This document shows positions 1 to 6,500 of a stretch of 9,036 nucleotides of DNA, in pieces. The translations under genes were made by a program, and so were the position numbers. The stretch covers positions 1-9,036 of the forward strand of contig JBBRMF010000213.1 in the NCBI GenBank assembly GCA_038230975.1, written 5' to 3'. Under the pieces are notes generated by a model that was not told the origin of the DNA, made no database searches, and worked only from the letters and a program-made list of their open reading frames with translations. This stretch comes from JANXVV01 sp038230975. Lineage in GTDB: Bacteria > Planctomycetota > Phycisphaerae > Tepidisphaerales > Tepidisphaeraceae. Every line of letters begins with the position of its first letter. Position 1 is the stretch's first letter.

Positions 1-1919
1 AAACGCGCCTGGTAACCCAACGCCTGCGAGGTTTGTGAAATCGAACCGAGCGGTGTCGTAATTTTTAGAATCTCCGCGAGCAAATCCAAGGATTGCGTCT
101 CGATGAATGCTGGTAGACATTTGAATTGCCTGAGCAGCGCAATCGGTAAAACACTCTGATCGACTTTGCCGTCAGCATGCATCACACCCGCCAGATAGTT
201 ACCGGAGAGTTTTCCGATCGTGCCAATGACGATCGATTGCTCCAGCAAAACCCCATCAAACGCTTCTTTCACATCAATCAGATGTTCCAATCGATTTTCA
301 ACGACGATGAGATTGCGCGTCGGCTCCCAGGTATCCACATATTGAATCGCCTTCGGAACGACCAGTCCAATCATCCCGCCAGATCTCGCGGCGCGATACG
401 ACATTTCCACAAACGCCGCCGCGACGTTTGCATGGTCACGACACACTCCAAATCGCTTTCGCAACGGCGCCGCGTCGAAGTCACCCCTGTGCCCAAGGTA
501 CGGTGGGTTCCCAATCACACAGTCGTATCCGCTGCAATCGACGTCGCCCGTCAAAGAATCAGCAATACGCAGATGACAACACGCCGCGCGAATGGACACA
601 GGGGTCGCGGACGCCTCCAGCCACAGTGACGCAGCCGCCAATTCGGCGGCCAATGGATCCAAATCAACACCAAAAATGCATCGCTCAAGCACTTCACGCT
701 TGAGCAGATTGATGTCTGTCAATCCCTCCGATTGAACTTGGATGCCTTCAGCCGCCGCTCTATTTTTGATCGCTTCGCTCTTTCGATCTAACATCACTCT
801 CAGGAGATTAAATGCTGGAAGAAGAGTGAGCCATTGGCACAACTCTGCCGTGATGAAATGGAGCGCTTCGACCAGGAAATGGCCCGAGCCCATCGCCGGA
901 TCGAGTACTTTCAAATCGAAAAGTTGATCGATCAGATACTCATATTTTTTGTAGGTGCTTTCCGCTGCAAACGTCTCAGTGGATCTATTTCGTTCCAATT
1001 CCTCCACATACATCGTTTCAGCTAAAACAAACCCCGGCAACATTACATCAAGTTTCCGCTTCAGGACTGGACCAACCGTATGAGTAACGATGAATTTGAC
1101 GATGATTTCGGGCGTAAAGTAGACGCCAGTCGCCCTTCGCTCGGCTTTATCAACTCCCAAATAGATGTCTCCGGATCGAATGATGCGCCGGTTCTTGTTC
1201 AACTTTTTAGCGCTCGTAATTGCGCGTAACGGCTTCAGAACGAGCTTTGACTTGTGCTCGACCTCCACTAGATCTTCCGTCGCTATATTCAGTCGATATT
1301 CGAGAAGAGTTTCGTAGATAGAACCGAGTTGTCGCACTTTCAGCGAATCATATCGGACCTCGGACAAACCACCGTTCATCTCAGGATCAGGATGGCGTGC
1401 GAGTTGATCGATGGCGACCGCAAGAAAGTAGTCAGGCACGCGACCGTTGCGAAGTAGAACCGACACGGCATGATCCATCGTCTCGTCGCAGGAAAAATCA
1501 GCCGAACTGTTGAGCGGGGCATCTGAATTGTCTTTCGGGCAGTCCCCACCGTAGGTCACCGCGAACATCGCCGAGAGTTGCGCATAGAGTGAATAATCGT
1601 TCCTTGAGTAGGATTCAGCGATATTATCTTCGATTTCTGCCACCGATTTCCCCGCAGAATTGGCAATTTCGTCGGCGATCTTCCGAATACTTTTCCTGCC
1701 GTGCAGTGTCGCATTTTCGACCAACATACTGCGGCTGTCGGCATAAAGAAGCGTCAGAATCCTCAATAGCAGAGTCAACGTGCCCCGCCAAATCACTTCG
1801 AGTTCTTCCTGATCGGGGGATTCCTTCCCGTTCGTGCGGCTTGTCCGATCCGCGAGAAATCCCCTGGCAAGAGCAGGGACAACGCCCGATATGATCCGTT
1901 GCCGAAGTTCAAGCTCCAT
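1..1919 (-). CDS. Eco57I-type adenine-specific DNA methyltransferase / restriction-modification protein, C-terminus beyond window
   Basis: Reading the minus strand from ATG at 1919-1917, the frame stays open for 639 codons to the left edge. An in-frame TGA (1934-1932) lies five codons upstream, so this ATG is effectively the only start. Visible landmarks in order: a helical N-terminus with LLRILTLLYADSRSML (about residues 50-65); LGSIYETLLEYRL (198-210); GVYFTPE (265-271); the SAM-binding motif I DPAMGSGHF (340-348); GVDLDPLAAELAAASLWL (about 417-434); and the catalytic motif IV NPPY (471-474). This order is typical of gamma-class N6-adenine methylases of the Eco57I/type IIG and BREX PglX kind. 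The protein would methylate adenine in a specific DNA site; whether it also cuts cannot be judged because the target-recognition and C-terminal parts lie outside the window. The N-terminus before the LLYADSR segment is short, and I see no PD-(D/E)xK nuclease motif there. The gene is divergent from ubiX. Family assignment is firm; subtype (orphan, type IIG, BREX or DISARM) is open. Confidence 0.93.
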   Translation of the reverse strand, partial: MELELRQRIISGVVPALARGFLADRTSRTNGKESPDQEELEVIWRGTLTLLLRILTLLYADSRSMLVENATLHGRKSIRKIADEIANSAGKSVAEIEDNIAESYSRNDYSLYAQLSAMFAVTYGGDCPKDNSDAPLNSSADFSCDETMDHAVSVLLRNGRVPDYFLAVAIDQLARHPDPEMNGGLSEVRYDSLKVRQLGSIYETLLEYRLNIATEDLVEVEHKSKLVLKPLRAITSAKKLNKNRRIIRSGDIYLGVDKAERRATGVYFTPEIIVKFIVTHTVGPVLKRKLDVMLPGFVLAETMYVEELERNRSTETFAAESTYKKYEYLIDQLFDLKVLDPAMGSGHFLVEALHFITAELCQWLTLLPAFNLLRVMLDRKSEAIKNRAAAEGIQVQSEGLTDINLLKREVLERCIFGVDLDPLAAELAAASLWLEASATPVSIRAACCHLRIADSLTGDVDCSGYDCVIGNPPYLGHRGDFDAAPLRKRFGVCRDHANVAAAFVEMSYRAARSGGMIGLVVPKAIQYVDTWEPTRNLIVVENRLEHLIDVKEAFDGVLLEQSIVIGTIGKLSGNYLAGVMHADGKVDQSVLPIALLRQFKCLPAFIETQSLDLLAEILKITTPLGSISQTSQALGYQAR

Positions 1920-1920
1920 G

Positions 1921-1937
1921 GATTGAATGCCTCAATC
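1921..1937. promoter_or_regulatory. short inverted repeat just upstream of the methyltransferase start
   Basis: GATTGA and TCAATC form a perfect 6-bp inverted repeat around a 5-base spacer, beginning two bases upstream of the methyltransferase ATG. On the minus strand a GAGG lies at the edge of this repeat, about 10 bases before the ATG, so a hairpin in the mRNA could mask a weak ribosome-binding site, or the repeat could be an operator. The pairing is seen; the function is inference, and a 6-bp repeat can arise by chance. Confidence 0.35.
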
Positions 1938-1952
1938 AAAACGCAGGATTTG

Positions 1953-1969
1953 CCCGGATGATCATCGGG
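1953..1969. promoter_or_regulatory. palindrome in the methyltransferase/ubiX divergent region (possible operator)
   Basis: A perfect 10-bp palindrome, GATGATCATC (1957-1966), is extended by CCC on the left and GGG on the right with one unpaired G. It sits near the middle of the 126-bp gap between the two divergent genes, a usual place for a regulator-binding site. No regulator gene is visible in the window. The symmetry is seen; the operator role is inference. Confidence 0.35.
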
Positions 1970-2031
1970 AGTTTTGAAAATCTGTCGAGCCTCATGTTTC
2001 ATAAAGTTTGCAATGTGCGAACAACCGCGCA

Positions 2032-2040
2032 TGCTATTAT
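2032..2040 (+). promoter_or_regulatory. extended -10 promoter element for ubiX, possibly giving a leaderless mRNA
   Basis: TGCTATTAT matches the extended -10 pattern TGnTATAAT at all but one position. It ends five bases before the ubiX ATG at 2046, so transcription would begin at or within a base or two of the start codon. The ubiX start also lacks a Shine-Dalgarno sequence, which fits a leaderless message. No good -35 is seen at normal spacing; TTGCAA at 2008-2013 is 21 bases away, which is too far. This is prediction only. Confidence 0.4.
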
Positions 2041-2045
2041 TTCGC

Positions 2046-2651
2046 ATGACGAACATTGTGACCGCCATCACCGGCGCCAGCGGCGCACTTTACGCCCAGC
2101 GCTTTATACAAGGTTTAGTTTTGGCCGGCGTGAATACGCACCTTGTTATTTCTCCGCTCGGTCGACGATTGCTCTACGATGAATTAGGCATGGAGCACGT
2201 TGATCTAGCCGCATTGGCCGGTACGACCGAGCACAATATTACGCTGTATAATTACAACGATGTCGGCAGCAAATTAGCCAGCGGTTCCTTCCTGCACGAT
2301 GGGATGGTCATCGTCCCCTGCAGCAGCAATACACTTGCGGAAGTCGCGCACGGGTTGGGCGGAAATCTCATCAGCCGAGCCGCCGCCGTGACCCTGAAGG
2401 AAAGGCGGCGGCTCATCATCGTTCACCGCGAAATGCCGCTTTCACCTATGGATGTGAACAATTACAAATCGCTGAGCGATGCTGGTGTGGTGCTCTGCCC
2501 TGCCAATCCGGGCTTCTACCTGAACCCGACAACGATCGGCGAGGTCGTCGATTTCGTGGCCGGTAAACTGCTGGATCTGGTGGGGGTGAAGCATTCCTTC
2601 GACACCCGATGGGATCCGAAGCGGGGCAAATCGCAAGCCAGTACGGTATAG
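2046..2651 (+). CDS. ubiX: UbiX-type flavin prenyltransferase
   Basis: This 201-residue protein matches the UbiX/Pad1 family in length and motifs. UbiX joins a dimethylallyl group to FMN, making the prenylated flavin cofactor used by UbiD-type decarboxylases in quinone synthesis. Visible signatures are the N-terminal flavin-binding strand and loop TAITGASGA (residues 6-14), SGSF (79-82), VPCSSNTLA (90-98), the long RAAAVTLKERRRLIIVHREMPLS segment (111-133) that carries the phosphate- and flavin-contacting residues, and PANPGFY (152-158). The ATG at 2046 is chosen because the family starts a few residues before GASG; the frame is open further upstream only from a TTG at 1974, which would add 24 unconserved residues. 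The next genes are mqnP and mqnE, so its natural partner is probably the UbiD-like decarboxylase of the futalosine menaquinone route (MqnL), which is not in this window. The soluble enzyme is expected to form a dodecamer, from family knowledge. Confidence 0.95.
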   Translation: MTNIVTAITGASGALYAQRFIQGLVLAGVNTHLVISPLGRRLLYDELGMEHVDLAALAGTTEHNITLYNYNDVGSKLASGSFLHDGMVIVPCSSNTLAEVAHGLGGNLISRAAAVTLKERRRLIIVHREMPLSPMDVNNYKSLSDAGVVLCPANPGFYLNPTTIGEVVDFVAGKLLDLVGVKHSFDTRWDPKRGKSQASTV

Positions 2652-2670
2652 TTTTCGTAGGGTCCGCTTT
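2651..2670 (+). repeat. 20-base direct repeat, copy 1, starting on the ubiX stop codon
   Basis: This stretch, beginning GTTTTCGTAGGG, is identical to 2760-2779. Its first base is the last base of the ubiX TAG stop codon. It is followed by GGAGCG, a degraded version of the small hairpin that is intact after copy 2. Together the copies bracket the large hairpin at 2694-2757. Confidence 0.85.
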
Positions 2671-2693
2671 GGAGCGTTGAAATTTGTCTGTGT

Positions 2694-2757
2694 GTGGCGT
2701 GGGCGTCTCGCCCGCGTTTTATATTACAAAAGAGCACGGGCGAGACGCCCATGCCAC
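2694..2757. repeat. REP-like hairpin with a 21-bp stem between ubiX and mqnP
   Basis: Arm 2694-2714 pairs with arm 2737-2757 over 21 bp, with one G-T mismatch (2699/2752) that would be a G-U pair in RNA. The loop is 22 bases (2715-2736) and AT-rich. The core of the arms reads GGGCGTCTCGCCCG on one side and its complement on the other. Spurious translation of the right arm gives GRDAHAT, a peptide I recall as a frequent annotation artefact of dispersed repeats in planctomycete and related genomes. It could act as a transcription attenuator or mRNA-stabilising structure between ubiX and mqnP, but has no T-run after it and so is not a standard terminator. Pairing is certain; the dispersed-repeat identity is from memory. 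Confidence 0.85.
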
Positions 2758-2759
2758 CC

Positions 2760-2786
2760 GTTTTCGTAGGGTCCGCTTTTGCGGAC
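2760..2786 (+). repeat. 20-base direct repeat, copy 2, with small GTCCGC/GCGGAC hairpin
   Basis: Bases 2760-2779 repeat 2651-2670 exactly. Here the repeat runs into a perfect small hairpin, GTCCGC-TTTT-GCGGAC (2771-2786), which is decayed in copy 1. The unit resembles a second dispersed repeat family ending in GGTCCGC...GCGGAC, suggesting the large hairpin element and this unit are independent repeats stacked in the same gap. Confidence 0.8.
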
Positions 2787-2838
2787 GGAATCGTTCCTCA
2801 ACGAGTATTACGCCGTGCCAATACTTCTCGATGTTTCT

Positions 2839-3720
2839 ATGCAACCCCAGGCTTCCAAGCTCACCGCCTTCGCGCGGGACATCAAAATCAGCCACTCGAT
2901 CTTCGCCCTGCCCTTCGCCCTTCTCAGCACGTTTCTCGCGGCGAAAGGTTGGCCCCACATCGGTCAACTTATCCTGATTCTCATCTGCATGATCACCGCC
3001 CGCACCATGGCCATGGCGATGAATCGCCTGCTCGATGCTGAGATCGATGCACGCAATCCCCGCACGAAAAACCGCGCCATCCCCGGTGGACAACTGTCTC
3101 GCGGATTCATGATCGGCGCAATCATTATTTGCGTTGCGCTGTTCATGGCCTCAACCGTATTTTTCCGCACGGTCTATGGCAATCCATGGCCGCTCATACT
3201 CGGATTTCCCGTGCTGCTTTTCCTAAGCGCCTACCCATTCCTCAAGCGATTCACCCGGCTTTGCCACTACTATCTTGGAATGGCCTTAGCTCTCGCTCCA
3301 GTCTGCGCCTGGATTGCGATCACCGGACACCTGGCCGCCCCACCCCTCTGGATGGCATTGGCGGTCGCTTCCTGGACGGCCGGTTTTGACATCATCTATG
3401 CCTGCCAGGATTACCAAAGCGATGTCGAGCATGGTGTGTTTTCCGTCCCCGCGAAAGTCGGCATCGCTCGCGCATTGTGGATCGCCCGGATCACCCATCT
3501 TTTCTCGTTGGCAATGCTGATCCAGATTGGCCGCTCCGCTCACCCCCCTTTGGGTCTTCTCTATTTCATCGGTGTCGGTTTGGCAGGGACACTTTTGATC
3601 ATCGAGCATTCGCTGGTAAAGCCCACGGATCTCTCAAAAGTGGGGTTGGCATTCTTTACGATCAATGGGATTATCAGTTTAATCCTTGGCGCGCTCGGAA
3701 TCGCGGATGTATTGATCTGA
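2839..3720 (+). CDS. mqnP: UbiA-family prenyltransferase, probably MqnP of the futalosine menaquinone pathway
   Basis: This 293-residue, very hydrophobic integral membrane protein has both aspartate-rich motifs of the UbiA superfamily: NRLLDAEID (N62, D66, D70), continuing into ARNPRTKNRAIP, and DIIYACQDYQSD (D184, D191, D195) followed by GVFSVPAKVG. These bind the magnesium-diphosphate of the polyprenyl donor. About eight or nine membrane helices are expected. The protein would attach the polyprenyl tail to the aromatic menaquinone precursor in the cytoplasmic membrane. The neighbour mqnE, and the absence of ubiquinone genes, favour MqnP over 4-hydroxybenzoate polyprenyltransferase UbiA, although the two are close relatives. 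The ATG at 2839 is preferred: it puts the conserved IKISHSIFALPFAL segment near the N-terminus, whereas a TTG at 2779 lies inside the upstream repeat. No clear ribosome-binding site is seen. Confidence 0.9.
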   Translation: MQPQASKLTAFARDIKISHSIFALPFALLSTFLAAKGWPHIGQLILILICMITARTMAMAMNRLLDAEIDARNPRTKNRAIPGGQLSRGFMIGAIIICVALFMASTVFFRTVYGNPWPLILGFPVLLFLSAYPFLKRFTRLCHYYLGMALALAPVCAWIAITGHLAAPPLWMALAVASWTAGFDIIYACQDYQSDVEHGVFSVPAKVGIARALWIARITHLFSLAMLIQIGRSAHPPLGLLYFIGVGLAGTLLIIEHSLVKPTDLSKVGLAFFTINGIISLILGALGIADVLI

Positions 3721-3814
3721 AACGTTGGAGCCACACGCCCCCAGTTTTCAAAACATAGCACACGAATAGAAACCTACGCCGAACACCGTTACAATTTGAC
3801 GCTCGGAATCACCT

Positions 3815-4984
3815 ATGCCTCAAACATTCGCTACAACAGATAAATCGCTTCGCGCCATTGCCGAAAAGGTGCTGGTCGGTGTTCCCCTGACTCACGAAGA
3901 TGGCGTTGCGCTTTACGCCAGCCGCGATCTGCACGGCATCGGTCGCATGGCCAACTTCGTTCGCGAGAAACTGCATGGCGACAAGACTTTCTACAACCGC
4001 AATCGCCACATCAATTACACGAATGTGTGTGCCCTCTCCTGCAAATTCTGCTCGTTCTACCGCAAGCGCGGCGAAGAAGGCGCCTATGAAATGCCCATCG
4101 ATCAGGTCGTCGCCACCGCCAAAAAAGCGGCTGATAGCGGCGCGACCGAAGTTCACATCGTCGGTGGTTTACATCCCTGGCTAAAGTTCGACTACTACCT
4201 CGACATGATGCGCGGCATCCGGAACGAATGCCCGGAACTCCACATCAAAGCATTCACTGCGATTGAAATCGTTCACTTCACGCGCATCGCCAAGATGAGC
4301 GTGCGCGAGGTATTGACCGAACTTAAAACGGCCGGCCTCGGAAGCCTTCCCGGTGGTGGCGCAGAGATTTTCGATGATCGCGTCCACGATGAAGTCTTTA
4401 AAGGAAAAGTTCGCGCGGACCGCTGGTTCGATGTTCATCGCACCGCTCATAGCCTGGGCATCTATACGAATGCAACGATGCTATACGGCCATGTCGAAAC
4501 GCCCGCAGAGCGCATTGGCCATCTAATCAAATTGCGGGAATTACAGGCCGAATCTTTGACGGCTATGGAAGCATCGCATTCTTCATCTGACTCGGCTTGC
4601 TTTAATTGCGTCATTCCACTTTCATTTATTCCAGAACAAAGTGAGTTGGGAAATCTCCCCGGCCCCACCGGCCTGACTGACCTGAAAACCCTCGCCATCT
4701 CCCGATTAATGCTCAACAACATCGCGCATGTGAAAGCCTTCTGGATCATGCAAGGCCTTCCCCTCTCACAACTGGCATTGGATTGGGGCTGCGATGATTT
4801 GGATGGCACTGTTGTCTGGTATGACATCACCAAACGCCAAGGGGATGGCGTTCATCAAAACCTCCATGTCACCGACATCCACCGTCTCATACGTGAAGCG
4901 GGTCGAATTCCCGTCGAGCGGGATACGTTGTATCGCGAGATCAAGCGTGAACCACACGCCGATCTCGTTCTCAGCGAAACCTGA
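3815..4984 (+). CDS. mqnE: aminofutalosine synthase (radical SAM), first futalosine-pathway radical step
   Basis: This 389-residue radical-SAM enzyme carries the iron-sulfur motif C72-x3-C76-x2-C79 within NVCALSCKFCSFYR. Other MqnE-type landmarks are HIVGGLHPWLKFDYYLDMMR (114-133), HIKAFTAIEIVHF (143-155), LPGGGAEIF (178-186), TMLYGHVETP (221-230) and VKAFWIMQG (306-314). The enzyme joins the enolpyruvyl benzoate intermediate to the adenosyl moiety of SAM, giving aminofutalosine on the way to menaquinone. The MqnE assignment is preferred over MqnC because of the GGLHP and HIKAFTAIEI motifs. Residues about 245-266 form an unusual serine-rich segment (HSSSDSACFNC) where family members I recall have a shorter GGFQTF-like stretch. 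The start at 3815 is the only ATG giving the usual N-terminus. No strong ribosome-binding site is seen. It follows mqnP by 94 bases, a gap with only a small GTTTTCAAAAC palindrome (3744-3754). Confidence 0.95.
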   Translation: MPQTFATTDKSLRAIAEKVLVGVPLTHEDGVALYASRDLHGIGRMANFVREKLHGDKTFYNRNRHINYTNVCALSCKFCSFYRKRGEEGAYEMPIDQVVATAKKAADSGATEVHIVGGLHPWLKFDYYLDMMRGIRNECPELHIKAFTAIEIVHFTRIAKMSVREVLTELKTAGLGSLPGGGAEIFDDRVHDEVFKGKVRADRWFDVHRTAHSLGIYTNATMLYGHVETPAERIGHLIKLRELQAESLTAMEASHSSSDSACFNCVIPLSFIPEQSELGNLPGPTGLTDLKTLAISRLMLNNIAHVKAFWIMQGLPLSQLALDWGCDDLDGTVVWYDITKRQGDGVHQNLHVTDIHRLIREAGRIPVERDTLYREIKREPHADLVLSET

Positions 4985-5016
4985 GTCGAAAATTCTCAAG
5001 ACGCGATATTTAAAAT

Positions 5017-5337
5017 TCAGTGTCGGCGATTGAGCAGCGTTTCCTTCCGCTCTTTCGTAAAAGCCCACCACGGCTGCGCCCTGCCACCTTCCATGTAACG
5101 CACCGCCGCGATGAAGACATCGATCACGCACGGATCGTGTCTTGTCCCCGTTTTTTTGCAAAGTGTGTCATACAGGATAAATGGATCCTTTCCAACCAAT
5201 TCGGTCGGATGATTCAGCCCGATACGTCGAAAATCCGCCGCCATCGCCGGGCCAATGTTCGGCAGTTCCTCAAACGACGTGAACGCCGTTCGCGTAATTG
5301 AATTTTTTTTCTCCGATGATCTCTTTCGAAGTGCCAT
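5017..5337 (-). CDS. small helix-hairpin-helix protein, Cdd1 ('pathogenicity locus') type
   Basis: This 106-residue protein has a basic, lysine- and arginine-rich start (ALRKRSSEKK) and then one helix-hairpin-helix: FEELPNIGPAMAADFRRIGL (residues 22-41) with the LPNIGP turn at 25-30. The rest (DPFILYDTLCKKTGTRHDPCVIDVFIAAVRYM, then PWWAF at 89-93) follows the pattern of the Cdd1 family. HhH units usually bind DNA without sequence specificity; the function of Cdd1 proteins is not established. The gene starts 37 bases after the end of the secreted-protein gene and probably shares its transcript. It converges on mqnE with a 32-base gap in which I see no strong terminator. An A8 run in the coding strand (5310-5303) spans residues 10-12. 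Confidence 0.82.
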   Translation of the reverse strand: MALRKRSSEKKNSITRTAFTSFEELPNIGPAMAADFRRIGLNHPTELVGKDPFILYDTLCKKTGTRHDPCVIDVFIAAVRYMEGGRAQPWWAFTKERKETLLNRRH

Positions 5338-5374
5338 GGATTGCCACTTTTCAATGTGAGTTCAACTTTTTTAG

Positions 5375-6442
5375 TTACGGCTTTTTTAGTTTCTCCATAA
5401 CCAGTGCCACTCCGTCGAGGATCGCCCCGCTTCGGCAATGGATTCCCAAAACACGCTGCCCGGTACCCGCAAGCTTGGTCGCTTTGACAGTGGCCGCCGC
5501 TTCACCTAACCACTCGCTGTTGTAACTATCCGTCGGATCCAGCGAGCCATCCGCTTTGAGACGCATAAAGATCAATTGCACCGCATCCACAAACTTGGCC
5601 GATTTTACGTTCATTCCGCCCACCGCATATCCGTCTTTGGCGATCACACGCGGCTCAATACTTTTCGGTTGATCCTCGGAATACACCGGTACTAATTGAG
5701 CCAGACATTTCTCATTGTCCCATGCGCCCGATCGGTATTCGACACCGAGCAGAGGATGATTCGGGCTGACGAATCGTGATGTGACTCCCCCGCTATCTTT
5801 GCCGGCGAATGGCGTGTCACTGCCGACATTTGGGTGGGCATTCGGGTTGCTGTAATCTGGTGGACCGGCGCGAAGCTTCGCCGTTTCATCCTCGGTCCAC
5901 GTTCTCGCTTTAGTGGTCTCTTTCATCGTACCTAGCATTGCCGAGTCTGAAACCTTAAATGTGGGATGCCAGGGAAACCGAAGATCCTGGCGGGTGAGAT
6001 AAAGCTCGGCATCTTTCGGAGTTCCCGGATCACGAGGACCGCCAATATGCATATCGATTTTGATCTCGCCTTTTCGATCCGCAAAAGGTCCGATCAGAAT
6101 ATATTGGCGCTGCTGCCCTTTGGCGTCCTGAATTACAAGTATCTGCCCAAAGTGGTTCCCATCGTGTACACGCTCATAATCGACTATGAGCGCCGGCCAT
6201 GGCTTGGGTCCACGCTCGACGCGCGCATTCGAGAGTTTGAAAAATGTATCGCTTTCCCGGGGTTGCATCGGAATGTCCTTGGTCACCTTGTCAGCCGGCG
6301 ATGTTTCTTCACCGGTGTTGGCCAGGGGACGCTCGTTGGCATCCGGCGCTCCGACTTCCTCTGCGGAAAAACTCACTCGATGTGTCAGAAAGAGAACTGA
6401 TAGAATTCCGCCAATCACCAGAGAACGATATGAATAACGCAT
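5375..6442 (-). CDS. secreted protein of unknown function with three C-terminal beta-prism-like repeats
   Basis: This 355-residue protein begins with a typical Sec signal peptide (MRYSYR, then a hydrophobic stretch to about residue 20, likely cut after SFSA at 27). A low-complexity linker (28-60) follows. A middle region (about 65-190) holds VDYERVHDGNHFGQILVIQDAKGQQRQYILIGPF. The C-terminal half carries three similar units: LLGVEYRSGAWDNEKC (231-246), AVGGMNVKSAKFVDAVQLIF (273-292) and VLGIHCRSGAILDGVALVM (331-349). The last reads like a jacalin-type strand motif, so a beta-prism, perhaps carbohydrate-binding, fold is plausible but unproven. I recall similar C-terminal units in planctomycete secreted proteins of unknown function. 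The ATG at 6442 is backed by a good ribosome-binding site. The gene is divergent from the M13 peptidase, which is also exported. No enzymatic motif is recognised. Confidence 0.8.
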   Translation of the reverse strand: MRYSYRSLVIGGILSVLFLTHRVSFSAEEVGAPDANERPLANTGEETSPADKVTKDIPMQPRESDTFFKLSNARVERGPKPWPALIVDYERVHDGNHFGQILVIQDAKGQQRQYILIGPFADRKGEIKIDMHIGGPRDPGTPKDAELYLTRQDLRFPWHPTFKVSDSAMLGTMKETTKARTWTEDETAKLRAGPPDYSNPNAHPNVGSDTPFAGKDSGGVTSRFVSPNHPLLGVEYRSGAWDNEKCLAQLVPVYSEDQPKSIEPRVIAKDGYAVGGMNVKSAKFVDAVQLIFMRLKADGSLDPTDSYNSEWLGEAAATVKATKLAGTGQRVLGIHCRSGAILDGVALVMEKLKKP

Positions 6443-6446
6443 GGTA

Positions 6447-6451
6447 TCTCC
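6447..6451 (-). promoter_or_regulatory. ribosome-binding site of the secreted-protein gene
   Basis: GGAGA on the minus strand lies four bases before the ATG at 6442. It is the clearest Shine-Dalgarno sequence in the window and fixes the start of this gene; the other genes here have weak or no such site. Confidence 0.6.
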
Positions 6452-6500
6452 GCAAATTCGTATCTATTTCTACCCGCAAGGTTGCCTGTACGCCTCGTCC

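Noticed and set aside
177..1025. Plus-strand open frames of 61-150 codons across the left part of the window
   Set aside because: They lie opposite the methyltransferase frame, which carries conserved motifs throughout; their translations are arginine- and serine-rich with no recognisable domain.
1974..2045. Upstream TTG start that would lengthen ubiX by 24 residues
   Set aside because: The added residues have no counterpart in the family; the ATG at 2046 places GASG at the usual position.
2694..2757. Rho-independent terminator after ubiX
   Set aside because: The hairpin is strong, but no T-run follows the right arm, and the arms look like a dispersed repeat; attenuation is possible but not shown.
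2516..3093. Open frames whose translations contain GVGVSP, GRDAHAT or AWASRP peptides
   Set aside because: They arise from reading through the hairpin repeat at 2694-2757 and from shadows of ubiX and mqnP; such peptides are known annotation artefacts.
5966..6400. 144-codon plus-strand open frame
   Set aside because: It is antisense to the secreted-protein gene, which has a signal peptide, a good ribosome-binding site and internal repeats.
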